The notes: generated by a model not told the origin, from the letters alone. Counted from the first letter of the stretch, positions 1-9,862 are shown. The stretch is 64,000 nucleotides of DNA from Pseudomonas sp. TH41 (GCF_016650695.1 NZ_JAEKFH010000003.1:702001-766000); one strand, 5' to 3'. Numbers and translations are program-made.

Positions 1-4
1 AAAC

Positions 5-1060
5 TTAAGGCCGGCGATCTTCAACGCGCGCCTGGCTTTTGCTCCAGTCGGTCAACAGGCTATAAGCCACCGCCAACAACGTCGGGCCGATGAACAAGCC
101 AATGAACCCAAACGCAATCAACCCGCCAAACACGCCCAACAACACAATCACCAACGGCAAATTCCCACCGCGGCTGATCAAATACGGCTTCAGCACATTG
201 TCGACGCCGCTGATAATGAACGTCCCCCAAATGCCGAGAAACACCGCCATCCCGTACTCGCCCTTCCAGGCCAGCCAGGCCGTGGCGGGTATCCACACCA
301 ACGGCGGCCCCATGGGAATCAGGCTGAGCAGGAAGGTCACGATACCGAGAACCAGTGCGCCAGGCACCCCGGCAATTAAAAACCCGATCAACGCCAGAAC
401 CGCCTGAGCCGCCGCCGTCCCGATCACGCCGTTCACCACCCGCTGAACGGTCCCCGCCACCAGTTCGATGTAATAGCCGGCCCGTTGCCCAATCAGCCGC
501 TCCAGCAACCCATGAACAAACGCTGCCAATCGTGGCCCGTCACGGTAGAAAAAGAACACAAAGACAATGCTCAACGTCAGCTCGAGAATGCCGCCGCCAA
601 TCTGCGCACTGCGCGCCAGCAACCAGTTACCGACCTGGCCCAGGTATGGCTTGACTGCCAGCATCATCGCCGCGCCCTGCTGATCGATGCTGTTCCAGAT
701 AACCACCAACCGTGCGCCCACCAGGGGAACACCGGCCAGCCAGATCGGCGCTTCAGGCAGACCGTCGACCTGCACATCCTTGATGAACGCCGTGGCATCA
801 CGCACATGATCCGCCAGGTTGAACCCCAGCCACACCAGCGGCACCGCCACCAACAGCATCCAGCCAAGCGTCAGCAATGCCGCCGCCAGTGCCTCCCGAC
901 CATTGAGCAAACGGGTCAGCAAGCGCATCAGCGGCCAACTGGCAAACGCCAGCACGGCCCCCCAGAACAACGCTGACCAGAACGGCGCCATCACCCAAAA
1001 GCTCGCGCCAAACAGCACCAGGAGCAGGATCTGCACCAACAGCCGATCGTTATTGATCAT
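5..1060 (-). CDS. AI-2E family transporter (PerM/YdiK-like membrane protein)
   Basis: A 351-residue inner-membrane protein with paired hydrophobic segments at the N terminus (about residues 8-40 and 57-85), a soluble central part, and four to five more membrane segments from about residue 155 to the end. This is the layout of the AI-2E/PerM (UPF0118) family, whose members are proposed exporters of small molecules or ions; the substrate of this one cannot be read from sequence. The C terminus is polar and ends a few bases inside the window edge, so the gene is complete. It stands alone, with the DUF4892 gene about 70 bases upstream on the same strand. The family call is firm and the function is not. 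Confidence 0.85.
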   Translation of the reverse strand: MINNDRLLVQILLLVLFGASFWVMAPFWSALFWGAVLAFASWPLMRLLTRLLNGREALAAALLTLGWMLLVAVPLVWLGFNLADHVRDATAFIKDVQVDGLPEAPIWLAGVPLVGARLVVIWNSIDQQGAAMMLAVKPYLGQVGNWLLARSAQIGGGILELTLSIVFVFFFYRDGPRLAAFVHGLLERLIGQRAGYYIELVAGTVQRVVNGVIGTAAAQAVLALIGFLIAGVPGALVLGIVTFLLSLIPMGPPLVWIPATAWLAWKGEYGMAVFLGIWGTFIISGVDNVLKPYLISRGGNLPLVIVLLGVFGGLIAFGFIGLFIGPTLLAVAYSLLTDWSKSQARVEDRRP

Positions 1061-1129
1061 CCAAGTCTCGAAAAAAGTCAGTTCGCAAAAGAGCAGGCGA
1101 ACGCGACAAGCGCGTTCGCCTGATGAAGC

Positions 1130-1948
1130 TTATCGCAACAGTTCCACGTGCAGGCCAGAGCCGTCAACGCTGCCGGTTTCCATCCGAGCCGCACGCACGC
1201 CCTGGCCAATCAGCGCCTGACGCCAGGCTTCGGCGTTCGGTCCGGAAACGTTGACCCTAAGGGTCGTATCCAGATTCAAGCCGCGCGAAAGCAAGCGCAG
1301 CCAGGTATCGTCAGGGGTATTGGTCAGTTTAGGGAAATCGAGCTCGCCAGTGCTTTTGAGCTGCCGCAACAAGGTGGCGGAAGTGGGCAGCAAATCACCC
1401 AGCGGCGCAGCGGCATCGAACTGCTCGACATGCAGATAGGCTTTGCGATTACCGCGAGTGATGCTGTAAAGCGCCACCAGCGTGCTGTCCTTTGGCGCCG
1501 CCAGACGCAACAGCAGATACGCCTGTTGATCATCGGCGCCGTAGAGTTTGGCGTTGCCGAAGACCTCATTGGCCCACAGGCTGCTTTCACCGCAATCACG
1601 GGCCTGGCACCAGAACAGCAACTCGGCACCCTGTTTCTGCAACGCTTCGCGGGCGGCGGTGAAGGCTTCCGTGGACGAATGTTCCGGCGGCAGTTCGTAG
1701 GTCACCGAGGTGGTTTGCCCGCGGGCGGTGACTTGACCGTCGAAACGCAACTGGCCGCTGATCTTGCGGATCGACCCCAGCGGGTAGATCCGCTCGAGTT
1801 CGACCGCCGGGCGATAGTCGACGATCTGCGCATCGACCATACGCGGCACGATCGGCAGGTCCTGGCTGCCCGGAACATCGGCGGCGAACAACACGGGACT
1901 GAAACAGCACAGCGCCAGCAAACTGAATGAACGCATGGATAGGCTCAT
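1130..1948 (-). CDS. DUF4892 domain protein, exported
   Basis: A 272-residue protein with a signal peptide ([20 protein letters not shown]; cleavage near FAA/D) followed by a mature domain that I recognise as DUF4892, a Pseudomonas periplasmic family without known function. The open frame extends further upstream, but I chose the ATG at 1948 because it overlaps the stop of the glutathione S-transferase gene as ATGA, a normal translational-coupling arrangement; an ATG at 1936 would also leave a good signal peptide. It is the last gene of a four-gene run with two hydrolases and the transferase. Nothing in the sequence suggests an enzymatic role. Confidence 0.75.
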   Translation of the reverse strand: MSLSMRSFSLLALCCFSPVLFAADVPGSQDLPIVPRMVDAQIVDYRPAVELERIYPLGSIRKISGQLRFDGQVTARGQTTSVTYELPPEHSSTEAFTAAREALQKQGAELLFWCQARDCGESSLWANEVFGNAKLYGADDQQAYLLLRLAAPKDSTLVALYSITRGNRKAYLHVEQFDAAAPLGDLLPTSATLLRQLKSTGELDFPKLTNTPDDTWLRLLSRGLNLDTTLRVNVSGPNAEAWRQALIGQGVRAARMETGSVDGSGLHVELLR

Positions 1949-2604
1949 CGTATCAGCATGGCCTGGGCGCCTTTGACGACGCTGGCATCGTCGATGCGTT
2001 CGGGTACCAGCAAACCACGCTGCACCGCCGGACGCGCCTCCATGGTCGCCATCCAGCGCTGCAACGCCGTCAAGCCATCCACCGCGACACCGGACCACTC
2101 GTGGCCACGAACCCATGGGTACGTGGCAATGTCGGCAATGCTGTACTCGCCAGCAAGGAATTCCACGGTTTGCAGGCGAGTGTCGAGCACCTCGTAGAGG
2201 CGACGGGTTTCATGCTGATAGCGGTCGATGGCGCCCTGGAGCTTCTCCGGGAAGTAGCGGAAAAACACGTTGGCCTGTCCCTGCATCGGGCCGATTCCAC
2301 CCATCTGGAACATCAGCCATTGCAAAACCACCGAGCGCCCCTTCGGGTCCTTGGGCAGCAGCTTGCCGCTCAACTCGGCCAGGTAGATGAGGATGGCGCC
2401 GGACTCAAACACGGCAAAATCATCGTTGGCGCGATCGACAATCGCCGGAATCCGGCCATTGGGATTGAGCTTGAGAAAGTCCGGGGACTTTTGTTCCTTT
2501 TTGTCGAAACTCAAGGCGTGCACCGTGTAGGGCAGGCCGAGTTCCTCGAGCACGATAGAGACCTTGTGGCCATTCGGGGTCGCAGCGGTGTAGAGATCTA
2601 TCAT
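1945..2604 (-). CDS. Glutathione S-transferase, YfcG/Ure2-like
   Basis: A 219-residue cytosolic protein with an N-terminal thioredoxin-like domain starting [17 protein letters not shown]. The TPN signature with a conserved Asn near residue 11, rather than a catalytic Tyr or Ser, is typical of Nu-class/YfcG-type transferases, which show disulfide reductase activity on glutathione compounds. An ESGAILIYL segment forms the gamma-glutamyl site and an all-helical C-terminal domain follows. The start at 2604 is preceded by GGAGACAACC; the frame stays open further upstream, but that extension lacks conserved character. It lies 50 bases after an alpha/beta hydrolase and overlaps the DUF4892 gene by four bases. 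Confidence 0.85.
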   Translation of the reverse strand: MIDLYTAATPNGHKVSIVLEELGLPYTVHALSFDKKEQKSPDFLKLNPNGRIPAIVDRANDDFAVFESGAILIYLAELSGKLLPKDPKGRSVVLQWLMFQMGGIGPMQGQANVFFRYFPEKLQGAIDRYQHETRRLYEVLDTRLQTVEFLAGEYSIADIATYPWVRGHEWSGVAVDGLTALQRWMATMEARPAVQRGLLVPERIDDASVVKGAQAMLIR

Positions 2605-2654
2605 GGTTGTCTCCCATTTCAACCCGCCCAGCCTCGACAGTTGCCCGGCGCAAG

Positions 2655-3509
2655 TCAAGGAACGGCGAAGAACCGATTGAAACAGTCTGCGACAAGGTCG
2701 GCACCGGGTTCATCATTCAGGTGCAAATGATGGCCGCCAGGCAGCTGTTCACGGCTAAAGGGTAGACGCTCCAGCAACTCGGAATGTTTGGCGAGCATGC
2801 CGTCAGCTGCAACCACCAGCAATGCAGGACAACTGACCCGCTGGACGAAGGCCATGGCCTGCTCGGTTGTAAGACGTAGCGGCGATGGCAGCGTGAGACG
2901 GTTGTCGGTGCGCCAGGTGTAACCGCCCGGCACCGGCATCAAACCGCGCTGGGCCAGGAGTTCGGCGGCTTCGCGACTGACCGCTACCAGACCTTTCATT
3001 CTCGCCTCGATGGCGCGGTCCTGTGTGGTGTAGACGGGTTTGCGCTTTTCCTGCAGATCCAGCTGCGCCTGCAGGGCCATGCCCATACGTTCGGCAGCGT
3101 TTTCGCCTTTGTCTGTAGGCGGGATGATGCCGTCGATCAAGGCTAGATGCGTCACACGTTCAGGCAGCGACCCGGCGATGATCAACGAAGCGATCGCCCC
3201 CATGGAATGCCCCATCAGCGCAAACCGCTTCAAGCCCAGCTGTTCGGCGACTTGCAGTACGTCGTGGGCGTAGTCCCACATTGCATAACCGGCACCGGGC
3301 GGGCGATGCCCGGAGTGGCCGTGACCGGCCATGTCCAGCGCGATGATGCGCAAGCCTTTGAGCTTTGGCGCCAACCGGGCAAAGCTGTTGGCGTTGTCCA
3401 GCCAGCCATGCAAGGCAATCACCGGCAGGCCGTCTTCAGGGCCGAACAAATGTGCCGCCAACTCGATGTGCGGCAGGCTCAGGCGAACTTCTTCAACGAC
3501 ATGGCTCAT
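2655..3509 (-). CDS. Alpha/beta hydrolase
   Basis: A 284-residue alpha/beta-hydrolase-fold protein. Visible motifs are the oxyanion-hole HGW ([12 protein letters not shown]), the strand-4 turn DMAGHGHSG, the nucleophile elbow GHSMGA with its Ser, an acid-bearing segment VVAADGML, and the C-terminal [11 protein letters not shown] with the likely catalytic His. The substrate cannot be predicted; ester or lactone hydrolysis is the family norm. The ATG at 3509 overlaps the stop of the preceding hydrolase gene as ATGA, so it is preferred to a TTG six bases upstream. The two neighbouring hydrolases are different members of the fold and not a recent tandem duplication. Confidence 0.85.
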   Translation of the reverse strand: MSHVVEEVRLSLPHIELAAHLFGPEDGLPVIALHGWLDNANSFARLAPKLKGLRIIALDMAGHGHSGHRPPGAGYAMWDYAHDVLQVAEQLGLKRFALMGHSMGAIASLIIAGSLPERVTHLALIDGIIPPTDKGENAAERMGMALQAQLDLQEKRKPVYTTQDRAIEARMKGLVAVSREAAELLAQRGLMPVPGGYTWRTDNRLTLPSPLRLTTEQAMAFVQRVSCPALLVVAADGMLAKHSELLERLPFSREQLPGGHHLHLNDEPGADLVADCFNRFFAVP

Positions 3510-4312
3510 ACGCAATCCTGCTGACGACGACGTTCCCAGCGGCTGAACAGGTTCTTCAGCAGCGTGGCGGTATCCTGTGGTCGTTCGAGGGGAAACATGT
3601 GCCCACCGGGCATGGTCAGGGATTCGCCCTGCGGCATGCGCCCGACCGAACGGGTGTGATGGCGCATGACCACGCGACTCTTGTGCCCACGCACCACCGC
3701 CAGCGGCACTTTCAACTGCCGTGCGCGACCGGGGCTGGTGTGGGGCACGCCGCGGTAGATGCTGATTTCCGTGGCCGGATCGAAGCGCAGTCGCAGCTTG
3801 TCACCCACTGTGTGCAAGCCGTGTTGCAGGTACGCGTCGAAACACTCCGGATCGAATTCACGAAACAGGGTCTTACCGGCGAAATACACGCGCGCCGCCT
3901 CCAGATCGGCGAACTCTTCGCGTCGCCCCAGCGTGCGGCCAGCCGGGGTCAGGCGGTCGATAAAACCAAAACGCTTGGCCGCGCGGATGACCCACTGATC
4001 GGTACGGGTCAGCACCGGCGAATCGAGCATCACCACACCGCGGTACAGTTTGGGGCAACGCAACGCCGCGTGCAGGTGCAGTACGCCACCGAAGGAGTGG
4101 CCAACGCCCCAGACGGGCTCAGGCTGCTGCTCGAGATGATGAATCAGCTCGTCCACCAAATTGTGCCAATTGTCATCCGCCGGAAAACGCGGGTCATGGG
4201 CATGCTGTTCCAGATGCGTCACCTGATACTCGGGCGCCAGCGCCGCGAACAACTTGCCGTAGGTGCCCGAAGGAAAACCATTGGCGTGGGCGAAAAATAT
4301 CTGTTGCGACAT
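3506..4312 (-). CDS. Alpha/beta hydrolase
   Basis: A 268-residue alpha/beta hydrolase, first gene of the run of hydrolase, hydrolase, glutathione S-transferase and DUF4892. The N terminus MSQQIFFAHANGFPSGTY carries the HANG oxyanion region, GHSFGG is the nucleophile elbow, and MPGGHMFPLERP holds the candidate catalytic His. The reading frame is open far upstream, but that part is compositionally repeat-like (it runs through a REP element), so I placed the start at the ATG at 4312. The Shine-Dalgarno match there is modest. The specific substrate is unknown. Confidence 0.8.
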   Translation of the reverse strand: MSQQIFFAHANGFPSGTYGKLFAALAPEYQVTHLEQHAHDPRFPADDNWHNLVDELIHHLEQQPEPVWGVGHSFGGVLHLHAALRCPKLYRGVVMLDSPVLTRTDQWVIRAAKRFGFIDRLTPAGRTLGRREEFADLEAARVYFAGKTLFREFDPECFDAYLQHGLHTVGDKLRLRFDPATEISIYRGVPHTSPGRARQLKVPLAVVRGHKSRVVMRHHTRSVGRMPQGESLTMPGGHMFPLERPQDTATLLKNLFSRWERRRQQDCV

Positions 4313-4397
4313 ACCGGTCGATCCATCAACGAAAACAAGGGGTGATTGTCCGTAAGACAACGCCCTACAGCAATGACCATAACTGCCAGGAATGGTG

Positions 4398-4500
4398 GTA
4401 GGAGCTGTCGCAAAGATCAAAAGATCGCAGGCTGCGCCAGCTCCTACAGGTTGTCTGCGATCCAGTGTAGGAGCTGCCGAAGGCTGCGATCTTTTGATCT
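4398..4500. repeat. REP-like repeat cluster (type A, three arms)
   Basis: A hairpin with arms GTAGGAGCTG and CAGCTCCTAC (4398-4446), containing the core GATCAAAAGATCGCAGGC, is followed by a third, separate arm starting TGTAGGAGCTGCCGAAGG at 4466. It lies between the thioesterase stop and the hydrolase start. Most other copies in the window are simple pairs; this one carries an extra half. Confidence 0.85.
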
Positions 4501-4506
4501 GAAAAC

Positions 4507-4950
4507 TCAACGACCCGGCGGTGTTTCGCCCAACGGCACCACCGCCATGGTCAACCGCGACACGCAACTGGCCTTGCCCTCGTCGCTGGTCAAGCGGATA
4601 TCCCAGACATGCGTGGTGCGACCGATGTGAATCGCCGTGGCCACTGCCGTTACCCGCCCGCTGCGCAATCCGCGCAAATGGTTGGCGTTGATTTCCAGAC
4701 CGACGCAATAAAACTTGCTGGCATCGATGCACAGGTAACTGGCCATCGAGCCGACGCTTTCGGCCAGCACCACCGAGGCGCCACCGTGCAGCAAGCCGTA
4801 GGGCTGATGAGTGCGGTGGTCGATGACCATGCTCGCAGTGAGGGACGCTTCGTCGAAGGCTTCAAAGCGAATATCCAGCACTTCACCGATGGTGTTTTTC
4901 TGGATCGCGTTCAACTGCTCGATGTTGGGAGTGGTACGCCACAGACTCAT
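4507..4950 (-). CDS. Hotdog-fold acyl-CoA thioesterase (PaaI/YdiI type)
   Basis: A 147-residue single hotdog-domain protein. The active-site helix QPYGLLHGGASVVLAESVGS, with the HGG turn and the catalytic Glu, is characteristic of the PaaI/EntH/YdiI group, which hydrolyses aryl- or fatty-acyl-CoA esters. An AAGGAAATCGGCG ribosome-binding region precedes the ATG. It follows the acyl-CoA synthetase on the same strand with only a 31-base gap, so the two are probably co-transcribed, giving an activation and hydrolysis pair acting on similar substrates. Substrate chain length or aromatic preference is not predictable. Confidence 0.85.
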   Translation of the reverse strand: MSLWRTTPNIEQLNAIQKNTIGEVLDIRFEAFDEASLTASMVIDHRTHQPYGLLHGGASVVLAESVGSMASYLCIDASKFYCVGLEINANHLRGLRSGRVTAVATAIHIGRTTHVWDIRLTSDEGKASCVSRLTMAVVPLGETPPGR

Positions 4951-4981
4951 CGCCGATTTCCTTTGTTGGTGTGTTCGTGGC

Positions 4982-6649
4982 TCAATCCTGCCACAGCACC
5001 ACTTCGCTGCGCTCGCTCCATTCTTCGAACCGGGCGCCGTAAGCGGCTTCGATCATATTGCGTTTGATCTTCAGGGTCGGCGTCAGAAAGCCGTTTTCCA
5101 CTGCCCAACTGTCCTTGACCACCACCAGCCGCCGCAAGCGCTCATGCTTGTCGAGGGCACTGTTAACCTCCTCCAGCAGTTTTTCCAGGCTGGAATGCAG
5201 ACCGGCGCGCGCCGTCCCACCGGCGTCCTGCTGGCCGACCGCCGAGAGCACGCACAAGCCCAGCGGCGCACTCAAACCATCGCCGACCACACACACCTGC
5301 TCGATCCGCGAATGCACCGCCAGCCGATTTTCGATGGGCGCGGGGGCCACGTATTTGCCTTTGCTGGTCTTGAAGATTTCTTTCAGCCGCCCAGTCAGAC
5401 GCAGGTTGCCTTCGGCGTCTTCCTCGCCCTTGTCACCGGTACGCAGGAAGCCGTCCTCGGTGATGGTTTCGGCGGTTTTTTCCGGTTCCTTGAAATACCC
5501 GAGCATGGTCGCGCCGCTGCGCACCATGACCTCGCCAGAGTCGGCGATCCGCACCTCGACGTCCGGACAAGGCTTGCCGATCCAGCCCGGTTTGTTCTGG
5601 CCCGGCAGGCAAACATGCGAATAGCCGCAGCTTTCGGTCATGCCGTAGACCTCCAGCACATCCAGCCCCAGCTTGCGATACCACAGCAACAAGGTTTGCG
5701 GAACCGGCGCCGCGCCGGACAAGGCAATGCGCAAGGCGTCGAGCCCAAGCCCGGCAAGGACTTTGTGTGCGACCCGCTTGCCAATGATCGGCAGACCGAG
5801 CAAAAAGTCGAGGCGCTTCGCCGGGATCTTGCTGTAGACGCCCATCTGGAACTTGGTCCAGATCCGTGGCACGCCGAACAATGCGGTGGGTCGTGCGCGC
5901 TGCAAATCGGCGAGGAAGGTATCGAGGCTCTCGGCAAAAAATACGGTTTGCCCGGTGTAGATCGACGCCAGCTCGACGAACATCCGCTCGGCGACATGGC
6001 ACAGCGGCAGGTAGGACAGCAATCGGTCCGACTCATTGAGGCCGAAGAGCTGGGTGCCACGGGTGGTGGCAAACCCCAGATTGGCGAAGCTGTGCATCAC
6101 CCCTTTGGGCATTCCGGTCGTGCCGGAGGTATAAATGATGGTTGCCAATTGATCGGCGGCAGGCTTCGGATCGTCCTGGATCGGCGAGCTGCGTTGCAGG
6201 TCGGCCCAGCTGAAATCGAAGTGGCCTTGCGGATGCAACGGCAGGCTGATGGTTGGCAGTTCCGGCTTGACCCCACGGGACATGCCAGACCAGTCATCGA
6301 GTTTGCCGATGAACACCAGCGCGGCTTCGGAATGTTCGAGCACTTGAGCCACGGACTCGGCTGTCAGGTTCGGGTACAGCGGAACCGAGACATGCCCGGC
6401 CATCCAGATCGCCAGGTCGGCGATGATCCAGTGGGCACAATTTTTCGAGATCAAGGCAATGTGGCTGCCTTGAGGCAGTTCGCGTGCTCGCAGCCAGTGC
6501 GCAGCGCAGCGCGCTTGATGACCCACCTCTTCCCACGTCAGCGTTTCGACCTGTCCACCACCCGTGGGCTGGACCAGAAAGCGCTGGCGGGGATGACGGG
6601 CCTCACGCTCATAGAAGACGTCCAGCGGCAAACGGAATGCAGCAGACAT
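4982..6649 (-). CDS. AMP-binding long-chain acyl-CoA synthetase-like ligase
   Basis: A 555-residue ANL-superfamily ligase that would adenylate a carboxylic acid and transfer it to coenzyme A. The P-loop motif IIYTSGTTGMPKGVMHS lies near residue 165, the adenylate motif EVYGMTESCGYSHV near 335, and the hinge region LRTGDKGEEDAEGNLRLTGR near 415, followed by the lysine-bearing FKTSKGKYVAPAPIE. This pattern resembles FadD15/FAA-type AMP-forming enzymes. The start at 6649 has CAGGAG about nine bases upstream. It stands upstream of a hotdog thioesterase. The substrate is uncertain; long-chain fatty acid is the likeliest reading. Confidence 0.85.
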   Translation of the reverse strand: MSAAFRLPLDVFYEREARHPRQRFLVQPTGGGQVETLTWEEVGHQARCAAHWLRARELPQGSHIALISKNCAHWIIADLAIWMAGHVSVPLYPNLTAESVAQVLEHSEAALVFIGKLDDWSGMSRGVKPELPTISLPLHPQGHFDFSWADLQRSSPIQDDPKPAADQLATIIYTSGTTGMPKGVMHSFANLGFATTRGTQLFGLNESDRLLSYLPLCHVAERMFVELASIYTGQTVFFAESLDTFLADLQRARPTALFGVPRIWTKFQMGVYSKIPAKRLDFLLGLPIIGKRVAHKVLAGLGLDALRIALSGAAPVPQTLLLWYRKLGLDVLEVYGMTESCGYSHVCLPGQNKPGWIGKPCPDVEVRIADSGEVMVRSGATMLGYFKEPEKTAETITEDGFLRTGDKGEEDAEGNLRLTGRLKEIFKTSKGKYVAPAPIENRLAVHSRIEQVCVVGDGLSAPLGLCVLSAVGQQDAGGTARAGLHSSLEKLLEEVNSALDKHERLRRLVVVKDSWAVENGFLTPTLKIKRNMIEAAYGARFEEWSERSEVVLWQD

Positions 6650-6730
6650 ACGACTCGCTCCTGTTTTTCTGGTCTGGAGCAAGCGTAGTCAACCAAGCAG
6701 TTGCTTGGTTAATTATTTGAGGGCAGAAGA

Positions 6731-6830
6731 AAGATCAAAAGATCGCAGCCTCGTTGCACTCGACAGCTCCTACAAGGATTGCGCAATACCCTGTAGGAGC
6801 TGTCGAGTGCAACGAGGCTGCGATCTTTTG
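6731..6830. repeat. REP-like inverted pair (type A variant)
   Basis: Two long inverted arms: the left reads from GATCAAAAGATCGCAGCC and the right ends in GGCTGCGATCTTTTG. Between the shared ends both arms carry TCGTTGCACTCGACAGCTCC or its complement instead of the usual CCGAAGG, so this copy is a distinct variant whose two halves match each other. It lies between sixA and the acyl-CoA synthetase promoter region. Confidence 0.85.
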
Positions 6831-6833
6831 CTT

Positions 6834-7286
6834 TTAAGGGTGTTTGATGCCGTTGAGTTTCATAGCGCCGGCGAGCGGACCTTCACCTTCAAGTTCGGCA
6901 AGTCCGGCGGTTTTCACCGCTTCCGGCTGCTGCACATGACCGTGTTGCAAGTAACCCAACAGGTTGCCCACCAACGGGTTATGGCTGACCAGCAGCGCGT
7001 AATCCACCGACACCAATTGCTCCGCCACTACTTGTGGGCTGTAGCCGGGGGTCAACCATTCGACGGTGCGAATGTCCGGCTGGAACCCCAGCGCTTCACG
7101 CACCAGCTGCGCGGTCTGCTGCGCTCGCTGGTAAGGACTGGCGTAGATAGCCGTGAGCGGCTGGCCGATCAGTTCGGCGGCGCTGCGCAGCACTTCTTCG
7201 CAACCGTGAGGGGTCAATGCCCGTTCGGAGTCTGGACGCGAGCCATACGGCTCGGCTTCACCATGACGCAATACCCAGAGTTTCAT
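6834..7286 (-). CDS. sixA: Phosphohistidine phosphatase SixA
   Basis: A 150-residue histidine phosphatase with the RHG signature at the N terminus (MKLWVLRHGEAEPYG) and the second catalytic His in LVSHNPLVGNLLGY. Size and motifs match SixA, which dephosphorylates phosphohistidine on phosphotransfer proteins such as HPt domains or PTS components. The ATG overlaps the stop of the DUF4389 gene as ATGA, so gpsA, DUF4389 and sixA look like one transcript. It is notable that two hybrid kinases of the HPt-dependent phosphorelay type lie elsewhere in this window, although a functional link is inference only. Confidence 0.88.
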   Translation of the reverse strand: MKLWVLRHGEAEPYGSRPDSERALTPHGCEEVLRSAAELIGQPLTAIYASPYQRAQQTAQLVREALGFQPDIRTVEWLTPGYSPQVVAEQLVSVDYALLVSHNPLVGNLLGYLQHGHVQQPEAVKTAGLAELEGEGPLAGAMKLNGIKHP

Positions 7287-7630
7287 AGCTTGGGTTCCTC
7301 ATCTCGGGCCGGATGCGGGGCGGGCGCCACAACGTGCGGCGCTTCACCTTCCGGCGTACGCGGCGTCGGCCAGTCGGCGAACGGCCAGGGTTTCTGGTCG
7401 CTGTGGAAACTGCCGAAACGCCCGATCTGTGCCAGGAACTGGCTCAGGCTGTCGCCGAAGTTCATCAGGCTGGCGCTCGGGGCGCCATAAATCAAACGAT
7501 AGATCAACTGCACCAGCACCACTGCACCAAGGATGAATTGCGCCACCTGCCAGACCAGCACGAAGACGATCATCCACAACACACGCAGCAGGATGGATTC
7601 GTACCTGGCTTCTGTTTTCGGATCGTTCAT
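7283..7630 (-). CDS. DUF4389 membrane protein
   Basis: A 115-residue protein with one strongly hydrophobic hairpin (about residues 15-45, LLRVLWMIVFVLVWQVAQFI) followed by a polar Pro/Ala-rich tail. It matches the DUF4389 family of small inner-membrane proteins of unknown function. The start at 7630 has GGAGAGCGAGAC directly upstream. It sits 34 bases after gpsA and overlaps sixA by four bases. No function can be assigned. Confidence 0.8.
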   Translation of the reverse strand: MNDPKTEARYESILLRVLWMIVFVLVWQVAQFILGAVVLVQLIYRLIYGAPSASLMNFGDSLSQFLAQIGRFGSFHSDQKPWPFADWPTPRTPEGEAPHVVAPAPHPARDEEPKL

Positions 7631-7664
7631 GTCTCGCTCTCCTGCTCCTTTATAGGGAGCGTGC

Positions 7665-8690
7665 TCAGTTAAAACCGCTGGTGGAAATAAAGTCGACATC
7701 GGTTTTCGGTTCGCCGCGCATCAACAGCTCAATCACCTGATTAAGCGTGCGCCCTTCGAACAGGATCGCGTGCAGCCCGGCGACCAGCGGCATATACACG
7801 CCAACCTCCTGCGCCTTGGCCTTGAGCACTTTGAGGGTGTTCACGCCTTCGGCGACTTCGCCCAGGCGCGTCACCGCATCTTCCAGGCTCAAGCCCTGAC
7901 CGAGGGCGAACCCGACCTGATAGTTACGGCTTTTCGGCGACGAACAGGTGACGATCAAATCGCCCACGCCAGCCAGGCCGAGGAAGGTCATCGGGTTGGC
8001 GCCCTGATTGACCGCGAAGCGAGTCATTTCCGCCAGCGCCCGGGTGATCAACATGCTTTTGGTGTTCTCGCCCATACCCAGCGCCACCGCCATGCCGGCG
8101 ATGATCGCGTAGACGTTTTTCAGGGCCCCGCCCAGCTCCACGCCGAAGCGGTCGGCGCTGGCATAGACGCGGAAGGTACGGCCATGCAACGCGTCCTGGA
8201 CGCGCTGGCAGAGTTCCTCGTCTTCGCTGGCGACCACCGTGGCGGTCAGCGCGTGCTCAGCGATTTCACGCGCCAGGTTCGGCCCGGACAGCACGCCGAT
8301 GCGCGCTTGCGGGGCAATTTCTTCGAGAATTTCGCTCATCAGCTTGAACGTGTGGGCTTCGATGCCTTTGGTCAGGCTCACCAGCAGCTTGCCGCTCAAA
8401 CGGTCCGCGTGCGGCACCAATACCGAACGCAGCGCGCTGGACGGCAGCGCAACGAAACACAGTTCGCAGGTGTCCAGCGTGGCTTGCAAGTCAGTGACCG
8501 GCTCCACGCCCGGAAGAATCTTGATGCCTTTGAGGTAGCGCGGGTTCTCGCGATTGACCCGAATAGACTCGGCCTGCTCAGGATCACGCATCCACTGTCG
8601 GACCTGATACCCGTTCTCGGCCAGTAGATTAGCCACGGCGGTTCCAAAACTTCCGCCTCCCAGGACCGCAATTGGGCGCTGTTCAGTCAT
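7665..8690 (-). CDS. gpsA: Glycerol-3-phosphate dehydrogenase [NAD(P)+]
   Basis: A 341-residue enzyme reducing dihydroxyacetone phosphate to sn-glycerol 3-phosphate for phospholipid synthesis. The N terminus [19 protein letters not shown] is the Rossmann dinucleotide loop; VSLTKGIE and [13 protein letters not shown] carry the conserved active-site lysines; [18 protein letters not shown] completes the family signature. Length and motifs match GpsA well. The start at 8690 was chosen because homology begins there ([13 protein letters not shown]); the open frame continues upstream without conserved sequence. In P. aeruginosa gpsA also lies near the fabA/PA1611 region, in agreement with the neighbours seen here. 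Confidence 0.95.
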   Translation of the reverse strand: MTEQRPIAVLGGGSFGTAVANLLAENGYQVRQWMRDPEQAESIRVNRENPRYLKGIKILPGVEPVTDLQATLDTCELCFVALPSSALRSVLVPHADRLSGKLLVSLTKGIEAHTFKLMSEILEEIAPQARIGVLSGPNLAREIAEHALTATVVASEDEELCQRVQDALHGRTFRVYASADRFGVELGGALKNVYAIIAGMAVALGMGENTKSMLITRALAEMTRFAVNQGANPMTFLGLAGVGDLIVTCSSPKSRNYQVGFALGQGLSLEDAVTRLGEVAEGVNTLKVLKAKAQEVGVYMPLVAGLHAILFEGRTLNQVIELLMRGEPKTDVDFISTSGFN

Positions 8691-8932
8691 ATGCAATCCG
8701 TTAATCCATACCAGTGGCGATGTCGGCATTATACGGAGCGGCCCAGTGGCGGCCAGCCCCCGCGTCAATTACCGGCAGTTGTAGAAAGAAGACCAACAAA
8801 ACCGAGGAAAATGCCGGCATCGTGACTGGAAAAGTCGACCGTCTCGGTTAACATGCGCGCCAGTTAATCGCGATCAAGGCTGTGTTGTGTCTCTTGACTC
8901 TCCTTCAACCCGCTCGCCAGTGGCGTTCTAAG

Positions 8933-9862
8933 ATGCGCTATTGGTCATGGATGACGCCAACCTTTGGCCGCCTGCTGGCCCTGCTGTGCCTTATGTTTGC
9001 CGGCTTACTGAGCAGCCTGCCGACAAACGCCGCGGACATCCTGCTGATCGGCGCCGAAGACGGCCCCGGGGTGCAGTCTTTCGCTAAGGCCCTTGGCAAC
9101 TTGCGCCCGGCCGACAGCGTGCGCTTCCAGTCACTGGCCAGACTGCCGGCGCCGGACGAACTACCGGCCAGCAGCCGTTTGATTTTGCTCGATCTGCCAA
9201 GCCTCGACTGGCGCCTGCAAGACAGCCAAGGCCCGGCGACGCTGGTGTTGTGCATCAGTCGCCTGCAAGCCCGCCAACATCTGGGGGCTGCCCTGCCCCA
9301 GCACCTCAGTCTGCTCTGGAGCGATCCACCGCTGGACCGGCAACTGCGCCTGACGCGACACCTGCTGCCGCAGGCCCGAAGGATCGGCGTGTTGTACGAC
9401 AGCCACGGCGAATTCCTCTTGAACGAATTGCGTCAAGCCGCCCGGCCGTTAGGCTTTGAGGTCGTCACCGAGCGCTGGGACAACACCAATGACAGCCATC
9501 CGTTGCAGAGCCTGCTAAAAAACAGCGACGTGTTGCTGGGTCTCGACGATCCTGATCTGTACAACCCGAAAACCGCGAAAAATCTGCTGTTCAGTAGCTA
9601 TTTGCGGCAACGGGCGCTGATCGGCCCCAACCCCGGGTTCGTCAAGGCGGGCAGCCTGGCCAGCACCTACAGCGATCAGAGCGATTGGCTGGCGATCCTC
9701 GACGACCTGCTCGACCGACCACCCGAAACCTGGCCGCGCGCGCGCTACCCGCAACACTTCAAAGTCTTGAGTAACGCACAAGTCGCTCGTTCATTAGGGA
9801 TTGAACCAACGAATGACGCGTCTCTCGCCACTCAGCTGACCGAAGGAGAACGCCGCCAATGA
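8933..9862 (+). CDS. Lone ABC-type substrate-binding protein (PF04392-like), coupled to kinase
   Basis: A protein of about 309 residues with an N-terminal hydrophobic stretch ending SLPTNAADI, consistent with export to the periplasm, and a two-lobed body that resembles ABC_sub_bind (PF04392) proteins; [11 protein letters not shown] and the closing [15 protein letters not shown] are typical. No ABC permease or ATPase gene lies near it. Instead its TGA overlaps the ATG of a hybrid histidine kinase (ATGA), so the two are made together. I infer that it serves as a ligand-binding accessory of that kinase, not as a transporter component. The start could instead be the ATG at 8951. Confidence 0.7.
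   Translation: MRYWSWMTPTFGRLLALLCLMFAGLLSSLPTNAADILLIGAEDGPGVQSFAKALGNLRPADSVRFQSLARLPAPDELPASSRLILLDLPSLDWRLQDSQGPATLVLCISRLQARQHLGAALPQHLSLLWSDPPLDRQLRLTRHLLPQARRIGVLYDSHGEFLLNELRQAARPLGFEVVTERWDNTNDSHPLQSLLKNSDVLLGLDDPDLYNPKTAKNLLFSSYLRQRALIGPNPGFVKAGSLASTYSDQSDWLAILDDLLDRPPETWPRARYPQHFKVLSNAQVARSLGIEPTNDASLATQLTEGERRQ

Noticed and set aside
4811-6688. Long open frame (625 codons) antisense to the acyl-CoA synthetase
   Set aside because: Same artefact; the minus-strand product has all ligase motifs.
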